Shown here piece after piece: positions 8,128 to 16,910 of a stretch of 46,595 bases of DNA. Position 1 is the stretch's first letter, and the number at the start of each line of letters is the position of its first letter. The DNA comes from Burkholderiales bacterium. GTDB taxonomy: Bacteria; Pseudomonadota; Gammaproteobacteria; Burkholderiales; Burkholderiaceae_C. A program made the translations under genes and the position numbers. The notes under the pieces are model-generated. The model worked only from the letters and a program-made list of their open reading frames with translations, was not told the origin of the DNA and did not search any database. Where the stretch lies: the NCBI GenBank assembly GCA_016703325.1, contig JADJCH010000039.1, positions 1 through 46,595 of the forward strand, read 5' to 3'.

Positions 8128-10119
8128 ATGTCGAATTCACCGTCCTCCCCCAAGACGAATCCCGCCGCGTACGCCGAGGCCTCCATCCGTGTGCTCAAGG
8201 GCCTGGAGCCCGTCAAGCAGCGTCCGGGCATGTACACCCGCACCGACAACCCCCTGCACATCGTGCAGGAGGTGATCGACAACGCGGCCGACGAGGCGCT
8301 GGCGGGTTTCTGCAAACGCATCCAGGTCACGCTGCACATCGACGGTTCGGTGAGCGTGGACGACGACGGTCGCGGCATCCCCTTCGGCCTGCATCCAGAG
8401 GAACAGGTGCCGGTGGTGGAGATCGTCTTCACGCGGCTGCACGCGGGCGGCAAGTTCGACAAGGGCTCCGGCGGGGCTTACAGCTTCTCCGGCGGCCTGC
8501 ATGGCGTCGGGGTGAGCGTGACGAACGCGCTGGCGCAGCGGCTGCAGGTGCAGGTCTGGCGGGAGCGGCAGAGTGCCACGTTGACCTTCTCAGGCGGCGA
8601 CGTGATCGAGCCGCTGCAGCTGCGCCCGGTCATGCCCGGCGAGCGCCGCCAGGGCACTGCGGTGCGGGTCTGGCCGGACCCCAGGTATTTCGAGAGCGCC
8701 GAGCTGCCCCGCCACGAGCTGCAGCACCTGCTGCGCAGCAAGGCGGTGCTGATGCCCGGGGTCACGGTGACCCTGAAGAACGAAAAGAACGGCGAGGTGC
8801 AGACCTGGGCCTACAAGGGGGGCCTGCGCGATTACCTGAACCAGAACCTGCCGACCGAGGCGCTGATCCCGCTGTTTGAAGGTGAGCAGTTCGCCGGTGC
8901 CGGCGAGACCGAGAACTTCGCCGAGGGCGAGGGTGCCGCCTGGTGCGTGGCCTTCACCGAGGAGGGTGCGCCGCTGCGCGAGAGCTACGTCAACCTGATC
9001 CCGACGGTGGCCGGCGGCACCCACGAGGCGGGCCTGAAGGACGGGCTGTTCGCCGCCGTGAAGGGCTTCATCGAGCTGCATGCGCTGCTGCCCAAGGGGG
9101 TCAAGCTGATGCCCGACGACGTGTTCTCGCGCGCCAGCTTCGTGCTGTCGGCCAAGGTGCTGGACCCGCAGTTCCAGGGCCAGACCAAGGAACGCCTGAA
9201 CAGCCGCGATGCGCTGCGGCTGGTCACCGCCTTTGTGCGCCCGGCGATGGAGCTCTGGCTCAACCAGCATGTGGAGTACGGCCGCAAGCTGGCCGAGCTG
9301 GTGATCCGCCAGGCACAGAGCCGCCAGCGCGCCAGCCAGAAGGTGGAGAAGAAGAAGGGCTCCGGCGTGGCCGTGCTGCCCGGCAAACTCACCGATTGCG
9401 AGAGCCGCGACCTGTCGCTCAACGAGGTGTTCCTGGTCGAAGGCGATTCGGCCGGCGGCAGCGCCAAGATGGGTCGCAACAAGGAGACCCAGGCGGTGCT
9501 GCCGCTGCGCGGCAAGGTGCTCAACGCCTGGGAGGTGGAACGCGACCGCCTCTTCGCCAACAACGAGATCCACGACATCTCGGTGGCCATCGGCGTGGAT
9601 CCGCATGGCGCAGCAGACGAGCCGGACCTCTCCGGGCTGCGCTACGGCAAGGTCTGCATCCTGTCGGATGCGGATGTGGACGGATCGCACATCCAGGTGC
9701 TGCTGCTGACCCTGTTCTTCCGCCACTTCCCCAAGCTGATCGAGCAGGGCCATGTGTATGTCGCCCGGCCGCCGCTGTTCCGGGTGGATGCCCCGGCGCG
9801 CGGCAAGAAGCCGGCGGTCAAGCTCTACGCGCTGGACGATGCGGAGCTGCAGGCCATTCTCGACAAGCTGAAGAAGGAAGGCGCGCGCGAAGGCAGCTGG
9901 GCCATCAGCCGCTTCAAGGGACTGGGTGAGATGAGCGCCGGGCAGCTTTGGGACACCACGCTGAACCCCGACACCCGCCGCCTGCTGCGGGTGGAGTACG
10001 GCCAGGTGCTCTTCAACGACACCGTGACCGCCATCGGCAAGCTGATGGGCAAGGGTGAGGTGGCATCGCGCCGCGAGCTGATGGAGCGCTGGGGCAACCT
10101 GGTGGAAGTGGACGTCTGA
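8128..10119 (+). CDS. parE: DNA topoisomerase IV subunit B
   Basis: The ATPase subunit of topoisomerase IV, which decatenates daughter chromosomes together with ParC. The 663-residue product carries the GHKL ATPase domain (DNAADEAL, DDDGRGIP, GLHGVGVSVTNAL), a transducer domain and the TOPRIM domain with EGDSAGGSA near 437 and DADVDGSH near 514, then KGLGEM and the C-terminal QLWDTT...RLLRV stretch. Subunit B of gyrase is normally about 800 residues with an extra insert; this length and the distinct parC-type partner downstream favour ParE. parC lies 2 kb downstream, with two unrelated-looking genes between. Confidence 0.93.
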   Translation: MSNSPSSPKTNPAAYAEASIRVLKGLEPVKQRPGMYTRTDNPLHIVQEVIDNAADEALAGFCKRIQVTLHIDGSVSVDDDGRGIPFGLHPEEQVPVVEIVFTRLHAGGKFDKGSGGAYSFSGGLHGVGVSVTNALAQRLQVQVWRERQSATLTFSGGDVIEPLQLRPVMPGERRQGTAVRVWPDPRYFESAELPRHELQHLLRSKAVLMPGVTVTLKNEKNGEVQTWAYKGGLRDYLNQNLPTEALIPLFEGEQFAGAGETENFAEGEGAAWCVAFTEEGAPLRESYVNLIPTVAGGTHEAGLKDGLFAAVKGFIELHALLPKGVKLMPDDVFSRASFVLSAKVLDPQFQGQTKERLNSRDALRLVTAFVRPAMELWLNQHVEYGRKLAELVIRQAQSRQRASQKVEKKKGSGVAVLPGKLTDCESRDLSLNEVFLVEGDSAGGSAKMGRNKETQAVLPLRGKVLNAWEVERDRLFANNEIHDISVAIGVDPHGAADEPDLSGLRYGKVCILSDADVDGSHIQVLLLTLFFRHFPKLIEQGHVYVARPPLFRVDAPARGKKPAVKLYALDDAELQAILDKLKKEGAREGSWAISRFKGLGEMSAGQLWDTTLNPDTRRLLRVEYGQVLFNDTVTAIGKLMGKGEVASRRELMERWGNLVEVDV

Positions 10120-10569
10120 GCGCCTGTGGACGCTTGACCACAGCACGGAACCTGCGCCTGAGGGGGGCGACACCCCCGTGCCCCCCAGAGCTGCGGGGCC
10201 CCGATCGGGTGCCCGGGTGGGAGCCTGTGCCGCGGCTACCGGCGGAAATGCTGCAACGCGTCAGGGTTGGCGGATCGAGACCACGGCCGCAAGCCCCATG
10301 GTGTTCCTGAATTTGCAGTGTGGGGGACCTGTGGTTTGCGGGTTGTGCGGGATCTGCGGATTCGGGTTCTCGCATTGATCCAGTGAACAGAGGGCGTCGA
10401 AGCCGGCAATTTGTCAAGTCGGCGGAGATGAAAACCGGTACACGGCCTTCGGTGCTGGCGCCGCATTGGGTACATTCGATTACAACTATGCGGGTTTGAC
10501 GGGTTTCGCGTGTTCAGGGCGGGCCGGCGCATGGTGTTTCAAACACCTGGCAGGAGCAAGGATCAATCG
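10120..10569. other. 450-base intergenic stretch after parE
   Basis: No gene is supported here. The first part contains a G6/C6 inverted repeat around 10160-10188 (GGGGGGC ... GCCCCCC), which could end parE transcription but lacks a T tract. The middle (about 10310-10370) is unusually G/T-rich. The last 20 bases hold AGGAG ahead of the next start at 10570. No convincing promoter could be picked by eye. Confidence 0.5.
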
Positions 10570-11385
10570 ATGGGGCCGACCGGGTCGAATTCGGAGGGGC
10601 CAGCCGGGCCGATGGGGCGACTGGGAGCGATGCTGGCCGCCATCTGTGCGCTGCTGGTGCTGGCCCTGGGTCTGTATGCCGGGCTGGCTGGCGCGTCGCA
10701 GCCACGGCAGCTCAGACAGCTTGCGCAGGAGCGGGCGGGCGCCGCGCTGCTGGATGCCGGGTTTCCCTGGGCGAAGCTGCGCATCGATGACAGCGTTGGG
10801 GTGCTGATCGGGGACGCGCCGGATGAACCTGCCCGGGCCGCTCTGGAGCGCAGGGCGCGGGATCTGCTGGGGCCCTACATGGGCCTGCCCGGGGTGTTCC
10901 TGAACCTGGAGAACCGTGTGCGGGTGCGGCCCCGCCTGCGTGCCGAAGCCCTGCTGGAACTGGAGCCTCCCGGCGCCGGTGTGGCGGCGGAAGGTTCGCG
11001 CAGCACGGCCCTGGCTCGCAACGATGGGGCGACGGCCTGCGCGGCTTCCTTTGAGGCGGCCTTGGGGCGGGAAACGGTGCAGTTCCGCAGCGGCAGCACG
11101 CAGCTCGATGGAGCCTCCAGGTTGGTGCTGCGGCGGCTGGCGGCGGTGCTGACCCGCTGCCCCGCCTGGCGTCTGGTGGTGGTGGGCCACCCCGATACCC
11201 GCGGGGATGCCCTGGCGGCCGAACGTCTGTCGCGCAAACGTGCCAGTGTGATCGCGGCCGAACTGCTGCTCGAAGGGGCGCTGGTCGAGCAGCTCGAAAC
11301 CCTGGCCCTGGTGGACGAGCCGGGCGGTGTTGCTGTCCGTTCGCGGCGCATTGAGTTCCGCTTTCTTCAGGCCGAGGCCGGCTGA
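10570..11385 (+). CDS. membrane-anchored OmpA-like protein
   Basis: The 271-residue product starts with a short polar stretch and one hydrophobic segment (about 19-42, MLAAICALLVLALGLYAGLAG), then a small domain resembling a BON or lipoprotein-attachment repeat (about 50-105), a linker, and a C-terminal part like the OmpA/MotB peptidoglycan-binding domain. In that part VQFRSGSTQLDGAS and LVVVGHPDTRGD...AERLSRKRA match the family's strand and G-H-x-D-x-x-G core. The ATG at 10570 is chosen because AGGAG precedes it; the frame stays open upstream with no such site. It presumably tethers the inner membrane to the cell wall. It lies between parE and parC, directly upstream of a coiled-coil membrane protein; whether this pair has a role in chromosome segregation or division is unknown. 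Confidence 0.65.
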   Translation: MGPTGSNSEGPAGPMGRLGAMLAAICALLVLALGLYAGLAGASQPRQLRQLAQERAGAALLDAGFPWAKLRIDDSVGVLIGDAPDEPARAALERRARDLLGPYMGLPGVFLNLENRVRVRPRLRAEALLELEPPGAGVAAEGSRSTALARNDGATACAASFEAALGRETVQFRSGSTQLDGASRLVLRRLAAVLTRCPAWRLVVVGHPDTRGDALAAERLSRKRASVIAAELLLEGALVEQLETLALVDEPGGVAVRSRRIEFRFLQAEAG

Positions 11386-11428
11386 AACCCCCACGATCCG
11401 CCCATCCCTGACTTCTTGGAGAACGCCT

Positions 11429-11968
11429 GTGTTCCTGCTCGCTCAGCTTTGGATCTACCTGGCGCTGACCTTCGCCCTGGGGCTGCTGGCCGGGTTTGCG
11501 GTCAGCCTGTGGCGCTGGTCGCGTCGGGCCGAACGCAATCTGCAGGAGGCGGAGTTCCGCCACACCGAGCAGATGTACACCATCAGCGCGGAGCATGAAG
11601 AGGCGATCGCTGCGCTGGAGCAGGCCCGTCGCGACGCCAATGAGGCGATGGAGTCGACTGCCTCCGACCTGGAGGGCCTGCAGCGCCGGGTGGCCGAGCG
11701 CGATCGGCAGATCAAGGAACTGAGCGCGATGCTGGTGCGGGTCAACCACGACCTGGCCACCGCCGAAGCTGGGCGCCGCAAGCTGCTGCAGGAAGGCAAG
11801 GCCGACCGCGAGGAGGTCGCGGTCCTGCGCAAGCAGGTGGCCAGCAGCCGGGCCGAGCTGGCCCAGGCCCTGGGCTCGCACAACGCCTACGAGCGCGAGG
11901 TGGCCCTGCTCAAGGAGCAGCTGGAAGCAGAACGGGCCAGCCGCGGCCTGGGGGCCGCTGCCGCCTGA
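11429..11968 (+). CDS. membrane-anchored coiled-coil protein, unknown function
   Basis: The 179-residue product has one N-terminal transmembrane helix (about 3-26, LLAQLWIYLALTFALGLLAGFAV), a basic RWSRRAER stop-transfer patch, and then an almost unbroken coiled coil (about 33-172) rich in Glu, Arg, Ala and Leu. It resembles the generic membrane-anchored coiled-coil proteins found near division and segregation genes, but no named family is recognised. The GTG at 11429 is chosen because GGAG lies 7-10 bases before it and it starts exactly at the hydrophobic segment. It is 43 bases after the OmpA-like gene and about 118 bases before parC. Confidence 0.7.
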   Translation: MFLLAQLWIYLALTFALGLLAGFAVSLWRWSRRAERNLQEAEFRHTEQMYTISAEHEEAIAALEQARRDANEAMESTASDLEGLQRRVAERDRQIKELSAMLVRVNHDLATAEAGRRKLLQEGKADREEVAVLRKQVASSRAELAQALGSHNAYEREVALLKEQLEAERASRGLGAAAA

Positions 11969-12086
11969 ACGCGGGCTGAACACCGGGCCGGGGCGGCCCT
12001 CGCCCGTCAGATAACATCGCTCGCCTCTGAACACCCCGCCGGGAGGCCGAGGAAACTGCCTTGTCCCGCCGGTCGCAGCCTTCGCG

Positions 12087-14420
12087 ATGGACTCGCAGAC
12101 GCCCCTGGATTTCTCCAACCCCCCGTCCGACGCGGGTGATGCGCTCACGCTGGCGCAGTATGCCGAGCGTGCCTACCTCGAATACGCCCTGAGTGTGGTC
12201 AAGGGCCGGGCCCTGCCAGACGTCTGCGACGGCCAGAAGCCGGTGCAGCGCCGCATCCTGTACTCGATGCAGCGCATGGGGCTGGGCTTTTCCAACAGCA
12301 ACGCCCCCGCCGGGGCCAAGCCGGTCAAGTGTGCTCGCGTGGTGGGTGACGTGCTGGGCCGCTACCACCCGCACGGCGACACCGCTGCCTACGATGCCCT
12401 GGTGCGCATGGCGCAGGACTTCAGCCAGCGCTACCCGCTGGTGGACGGGCACGGCAACTTCGGCAGCCGCGATGGCGACGGCGCCGCGGCGATGCGCTAC
12501 ACCGAGGCGCGGCTGGCACCGATCGCCCGATTGCTGCTCGACGAGATCGACGAAGGCACGGTCGACTTCATTCCCAACTACGACGGCTCCACCGAGGAGC
12601 CGCGGCAACTGCCGGCGCGCCTGCCGTTTGTGCTGCTCAACGGGGCCTCCGGCATCGCGGTGGGCCTGGCCACCGAGATTCCCAGCCACAACCTGCGCGA
12701 GGTGGCCGCCGCGGCAGTGGCGCTGATCCGCGACGAGCAGCTCAGCGATGCGGCGCTGTACCAGCTCATCCCCGGGCCGGACTACCCCGGTGGCGGGCAG
12801 ATCATCAGCGCCGAAACCGACATCCAGGAGGCCTACCGGACCGGGCGGGGCTCGCTCAAGGTGCGGGCGCGGTGGAAGATCGAGGATCTCGCGCGTGGCC
12901 AGTGGCAGCTGGTGGTCACCGAGCTGCCGCCGGGCACCAGCACCCAGAAGGTGCTGGAGGAGATCGAGGAGCTCACCAACCCCAAAGTCAAGACCGGCAA
13001 GAAGGCGGTCACGCCCGAGCAGGCCCAGCTCAAGACCGCCGTGCTGTCGGTGCTGGACGGCGTGCGCGACGAGTCCAGCAAGGATGCGGCGGTGCGCCTG
13101 GTGTTCGAGCCCAAGAGCCGCACGGTGGAGCAGGCCGAACTGATCACCACCCTGCTGGCGCACACCAGCCTGGAGAGCTCCGCCCCGATCAACCTGACGA
13201 TGGTGGGGGCCGACGGCCGGCCGACCCAGAAGAGCCTGCGGCAGATGCTCGCCGAGTGGGTGGGTTTCCGCCTGGGCACGGTGCAGCGACGCACCCGCCA
13301 CCGCCTGGACAAGGTGCTGGACCGCATCCACATCCTCGAAGGTCGGCAACTGGTGCTGCTCAACATCGACGAGGTGATCCGCATCATCCGCGAGAGTGAC
13401 GAGCCCAAGGCGGCGCTGATCGCCCGTTTTGCGCTCAGCGACCGGCAGGCCGAAGACATCCTGGAGATCCGCCTGCGCCAGCTGGCGCGGCTGGAGGCGA
13501 TCAAGATCGAGCAGGAGCTCACGCAGTTGCGCGGCGAACAGGCGAAGCTGCAGGACATCCTGGAGCACCCGGCCAGCCTGAAGCGGGTGACGATCAAGGA
13601 GATCGAGACCGACGCCAAGGTCCACGGCGACGATCGCCGCACCCTGATCCAGGCCGAGAAGAAAGCGGTGGCCGAGGTCAAGGTGATCGACGAGCCGGTG
13701 ACGGTGGTGGTCAGCGCCAAGGGCTGGGTGCGTGCCCGCACCGGCCATGGCCACGACCCGGCGGGTTTCGCCTTCAAGGCGGGCGATGGGCTGTACGGCA
13801 CCTTCGAGTGCCGCACTGTGGATGTGCTGGTGGTGTTCGGCAGCAACGGCCGGGTCTATTCGGTGCCGGTGAGCGGCCTGCCGGGCGCGCGGGGAGACGG
13901 CGCACCGATCACCACCATGATCGAGCTGGAAGCCGGCAGCCGCATCGCCCACTACCTGGCCGGGCCGACTGACTTGCCGCTGCTGCTGGCTCACAGCGGT
14001 GCCACGGGACTGTTGGCGAAGCTGGGCGACCTGGTGGCCCGCAACAAGGCGGGCAAGGCCTTCCTGAGCCTGGAAGACGGCGAGGAGCTGCTGCCGCCGC
14101 TGCGCATCGCGGCCAACCACCGCCAGGTGGCCTGTGCGGTGGCCGGTGGCCGGCTGCTGGTGTTCGGTCTGGACGAACTCAAGCATCAGCCCGGCGGTGG
14201 TCGCGGCCTGATGCTGATGGACCTGGAAGAGGGTGAGAAGCTGGTGGCCGTGACCACCCTGGACCAGGCGTTGCGGGTGACCGGGGTCGGCCGCGGTGCC
14301 AAGGCCCGGGAGGATGACCTGAAGCTCTCCGCGCTGGCCTTCCACGTCGGCAAACGCGGTCGCAAAGGCAAGCCGCTGCCGGTGCAGATCAAGGTGGAGC
14401 GGCTGCTGCCGCTGGATTGA
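12087..14420 (+). CDS. parC: DNA topoisomerase IV subunit A
   Basis: The DNA breakage-reunion subunit of topoisomerase IV. The 777-residue product shows the N-terminal winged-helix domain with PDVCDGQKPVQRRILYSM, the YHPHGDTAAYDALV segment that covers the quinolone-resistance region (T99 and D103 at the positions of E. coli ParC S80 and E84), and the catalytic Tyr138 in MRYTEARL. A coiled-coil dimerisation arm follows (about 440-490) and a C-terminal beta-pinwheel shorter than that of GyrA. It is the partner of the parE gene 2 kb upstream and converges on the leftward ubiM-like gene. Confidence 0.93.
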   Translation: MDSQTPLDFSNPPSDAGDALTLAQYAERAYLEYALSVVKGRALPDVCDGQKPVQRRILYSMQRMGLGFSNSNAPAGAKPVKCARVVGDVLGRYHPHGDTAAYDALVRMAQDFSQRYPLVDGHGNFGSRDGDGAAAMRYTEARLAPIARLLLDEIDEGTVDFIPNYDGSTEEPRQLPARLPFVLLNGASGIAVGLATEIPSHNLREVAAAAVALIRDEQLSDAALYQLIPGPDYPGGGQIISAETDIQEAYRTGRGSLKVRARWKIEDLARGQWQLVVTELPPGTSTQKVLEEIEELTNPKVKTGKKAVTPEQAQLKTAVLSVLDGVRDESSKDAAVRLVFEPKSRTVEQAELITTLLAHTSLESSAPINLTMVGADGRPTQKSLRQMLAEWVGFRLGTVQRRTRHRLDKVLDRIHILEGRQLVLLNIDEVIRIIRESDEPKAALIARFALSDRQAEDILEIRLRQLARLEAIKIEQELTQLRGEQAKLQDILEHPASLKRVTIKEIETDAKVHGDDRRTLIQAEKKAVAEVKVIDEPVTVVVSAKGWVRARTGHGHDPAGFAFKAGDGLYGTFECRTVDVLVVFGSNGRVYSVPVSGLPGARGDGAPITTMIELEAGSRIAHYLAGPTDLPLLLAHSGATGLLAKLGDLVARNKAGKAFLSLEDGEELLPPLRIAANHRQVACAVAGGRLLVFGLDELKHQPGGGRGLMLMDLEEGEKLVAVTTLDQALRVTGVGRGAKAREDDLKLSALAFHVGKRGRKGKPLPVQIKVERLLPLD

Positions 14421-14421
14421 G

Positions 14422-14443
14422 GTCCGGGTCGCCGGGCCCGGAC
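14422..14443. terminator. possible bidirectional hairpin terminator
   Basis: A perfect 7-bp stem GTCCGGG / CCCGGAC with an 8-base loop lies in the 36 bases between the converging parC and ubiM-like stops. There is no T run on either side, so termination would be weak or Rho-assisted. Confidence 0.4.
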
Positions 14444-14456
14444 GCCCGGGCCGCGA

Positions 14457-15875
14457 TCAGAAGAGGTCGCGCAGCTTCGGCAAGGGGGGCAGCGAAGGCA
14501 GCCTGGACCGCGCAGGCGGGCGCGGCAGGTCGGCCGGCAGCCGCTCCTTCAGCCCGTCGGGCAGCAGCTCACGCAGCTTGCCCAGACCGGAGCCCAGCTC
14601 CGGCAGGTTGGGCAAGGTGGGCAGCAGGTTGGGGCGCTGGCCGGTGAGCTGGTGGGTGATGGCGCTCTTGAGCGGCGGCAGGTGGTCTGCCACTGCAATC
14701 ACCGCCTGGCGGGCCATGCGGGCCACGCTGCGGTCGTCGGTGAAAAGGGTCACCACCGCGTTGGTGCCCAGGTAGATCGGCAGCGTGACCCGGCGGTGCT
14801 CGCTGTCGTAGGCGGCCAGCGTGTCCATCGCGCCGATGTCGCGTCCATGGCGGCGGGCCTCGCCGAGCTGGCGCGACAGCACCTCCACCCCGTACAGGCC
14901 AAAGTTGTAGCCGTGCGCCGTCACCGGGTGCATGCCCACGGCCGCATCCCCGATCAGCGCCACCCGGTGCTGGGCAAAGCGGTGGGCATACACCGCCACC
15001 AGCGGGTAGGCATGGCGTTCGCCGGTCATCACCATCGCGCCCAGGCGGCGGTCGAACTGGGCTTCCACCCTCGTGGCGAAGGCCTCCGGGGTGAGGGCCA
15101 TCCACTCCGGCGCCTCGCTGGAACGCAGCGTGACCACGGCGGACACCTGGCGCCCGTTCATCGGCAGGATGGCCAGGGTGTTGCCGGCGCGGAAACACTC
15201 ATGGGCGGTGCCGTTGTGCTCCAGCTCATGCGACAGCCGGGCGACGATCACCGTGCGGCCGAAGTCGCGTGAACTGGCGCCGATGCCCAGGCGCCGGCGG
15301 GTGGTGGAAAAGCGGCTGTCGGCGCAGACCAGCAGCGGGGCACTGAGCTGCTCTGCCGGGGTGCCGGGAGCGGCGCCGTTGGCGCGCAGGCTGACCTGGG
15401 CCGCATCCGGCTCCGCCTGCACGTCCAGCACCTGCACGCCGCAGCGCAGCGTCACCCCCGGGCGGGCCTTGGTGCCGTCGTAGGCCACCTGGCGCAGCCA
15501 GTGGTTGGGCACCAGGTAGCCCAGCGCTTCCTTGCCGGCCTTGCCGGCGTCGAAGTGCAGCTGCCGCGGGGTGTGGCCGTCGTGCACATCGGCGGCACGC
15601 AGCGGCGCCACCTCCGCGACGGGCAGGCGCTGCCACAGGCCGAGCGACTCCATGATGCCCAGCGCACGGTGGGTCATGGCGATGTCGCGGCCGTCCGGTC
15701 TGGGTGCGGCGATCGCGGCTTCTTCCTGCTGCTCCAGCACGGTGACCTGCAGCCCCTGATCGGCCAGAGCACAGGCCAGCGCCAGGCCCGCCGGGCCTGC
15801 GCCGATCACCAGCACGTCGGCTGCGGCAGGAGGAAGGGAGTCTTGCGCCAGGTCGGCGCCCGGGTTCGAAGTCAT
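14457..15875 (-). CDS. ubiM: UbiH/UbiM-like FAD-dependent hydroxylase
   Basis: A class A flavin monooxygenase of about 472 residues in the ubiquinone-hydroxylase group. Seen: the Rossmann motif VIGAGPAGLALACALADQG, a GRDIAMTHRALGIM stretch, and GDAAVGMHPVTAHGYNFGL, the second FAD motif. The combination of MTHR, the HPVTAHGYNFGL signature and the TNAVVTLFTDD segment near the C-terminus is what I associate with UbiM, the hydroxylase that replaces UbiH/UbiF in some betaproteobacteria; assignment among UbiH, UbiI, UbiF and UbiM should be checked by phylogeny. The tail after about 410 is rich in Leu and Pro and looks unconserved. Start choice is weak: ATG at 15875 and GTG at 15878 lack a clear ribosome site, and a TTG at 15917 extends the frame. 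Confidence 0.7.
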   Translation of the reverse strand: MTSNPGADLAQDSLPPAAADVLVIGAGPAGLALACALADQGLQVTVLEQQEEAAIAAPRPDGRDIAMTHRALGIMESLGLWQRLPVAEVAPLRAADVHDGHTPRQLHFDAGKAGKEALGYLVPNHWLRQVAYDGTKARPGVTLRCGVQVLDVQAEPDAAQVSLRANGAAPGTPAEQLSAPLLVCADSRFSTTRRRLGIGASSRDFGRTVIVARLSHELEHNGTAHECFRAGNTLAILPMNGRQVSAVVTLRSSEAPEWMALTPEAFATRVEAQFDRRLGAMVMTGERHAYPLVAVYAHRFAQHRVALIGDAAVGMHPVTAHGYNFGLYGVEVLSRQLGEARRHGRDIGAMDTLAAYDSEHRRVTLPIYLGTNAVVTLFTDDRSVARMARQAVIAVADHLPPLKSAITHQLTGQRPNLLPTLPNLPELGSGLGKLRELLPDGLKERLPADLPRPPARSRLPSLPPLPKLRDLF

Positions 15876-16652
15876 GTTCACGGCAGAGAGTGGGTGATTC
15901 GCGTCTGTACGGCGCAAAGGTTACACGTTAGTCGCTCTGAGCCTGCCGGAGCTTGACCCGTCTCAGGGAGTGGATGTGTCTTCGACCCGCGATATTGGGC
16001 CCCGGCGGCGCCGGCATCGGCCCGGATGCGGGCCGCGGTGAAGGCTGAACTGTTGGGCGTGCGCAACTTTTGGGCGGGCGTCGCCCTCGATTCATGGGGT
16101 GCGAGCGACCGACCCTGCGGCGCGTCCAGGTTCATCCCTTCGCTGATCTCCTGGGTCTGGCACGGGAAACGACCCGGAAAGTCGGTTTCGCCACCGATGG
16201 ATGCCCGGAAGGAACCCAGGATTGCATTCGATCAGATGGGATCAAATCCCAGATACTCTGGGTCAACAGGGGTTGTGGTGTGCGAAATTTCATGGATACT
16301 ACAACCAGTAACAAATGTTGCAGTAGCAGTGGGTTCAGCCCGCGGCGAACGATCCCCCGCACCGAGCCACCCTCGTGGTGGCTCGGGCCTTTGCCCGGCC
16401 CCGCCGGGCTTTTTTTTGCCTGTGCAGGAATCGTGCTCCGACCGGCGGGCGAGGTCATCCCCCCGACGGGTGGCGATCAGCGGTTTGACGTCCGATGACG
16501 GGAGGCGCGGGCGGTTCACCTCCACTGCCGCCAGCAGCGTCACCTCGCCTGCGACGAGAGGCGGATCGACGCCAGCGGCAACAGACGGCGAAATTGCCCT
16601 CGAATCCGCCTGGAGCCCCCACGCAAAATCATCACGTCCTTGGAGGCGTGCC
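15876..16652. other. 777-base gene-poor stretch with an orphan terminator
   Basis: I find no convincing gene between the ubiM-like start and the antitoxin start. GC content is locally lower around 16200-16330 (AAATTTC, TACAACC, TAACAAATG). A tandem hairpin and T8 terminator lies at 16362-16417, pointing rightward, with no gene upstream of it on that strand; this suggests a small untranslated RNA or decayed gene. Downstream of the terminator the DNA is ordinary GC-rich sequence until GGAGG at 16641-16645, ahead of the antitoxin ATG. Confidence 0.5.
16362..16417 (+). terminator. strong tandem rho-independent terminator
   Basis: A perfect 10-bp hairpin, CCGAGCCACC / GGTGGCTCGG with loop CTCGT (16362-16386), is followed by GCCCGGC / GCCGGGC with a 3-base loop (16393-16409) and eight T residues (16410-16417). 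It is the clearest intrinsic terminator in the window. No rightward gene ends just before it. Confidence 0.85.
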
Positions 16653-16884
16653 ATGACTGACACAGTTGCTGAGCTGGTTGAACGGGGCAAGGCGCTCTCG
16701 GCGCAGGACCGAACCAGGTTGGGCGAGCAGTTGCGCGAGACTCTCGACGAGAGCGTCGATTCGGGCCTCGAAGACGCATGGCGCCTCGAGATTCGCAGTC
16801 GGACTGCCGCCTTCGAGCGAGGCGACGCAAAGCGTCTACGACGCCGATGAAGTGATTGCGCAAGCCAAGCGACTGACCCGGTGA
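16653..16884 (+). pseudogene. addiction-module antitoxin (Unstab_antitox type), frameshifted
   Basis: The frame opened by ATG 16653, with GGAGG 7 bases before it, gives MTDTVAELVERGKALS...DAWRLEIRSRTAAFERGDA and stops at 16850. The next frame continues naturally as QSVYDADEVIAQAKRLTR to a stop at 16882-16884. Together they match the putative addiction-module antitoxin family (PF09720/TIGR02574): an N-terminal helical pair, W-x-x-E-I-x-x-R...E-x-G, then a DEV-x-A terminal helix. A one-base insertion or two-base loss around 16815-16830 separates the halves. No RelE/ParE-type toxin follows: an overlapping GTG at 16881 opens a frame that runs into the antisense of the dienelactone hydrolase. It is therefore an orphan and probably inactive, unless the indel is a sequencing error. 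Confidence 0.65.
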
Positions 16885-16910
16885 AGCTGCTGCGCGATGC
16901 TGCCGCGATA

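Noticed and set aside
16292..16498. Short open frame with a Trp-Trp pair across the orphan terminator, considered as a trp-type leader peptide
   Set aside because: The Trp codons come from the hairpin sequence itself, the frame runs through the T tract, and no biosynthetic gene follows.
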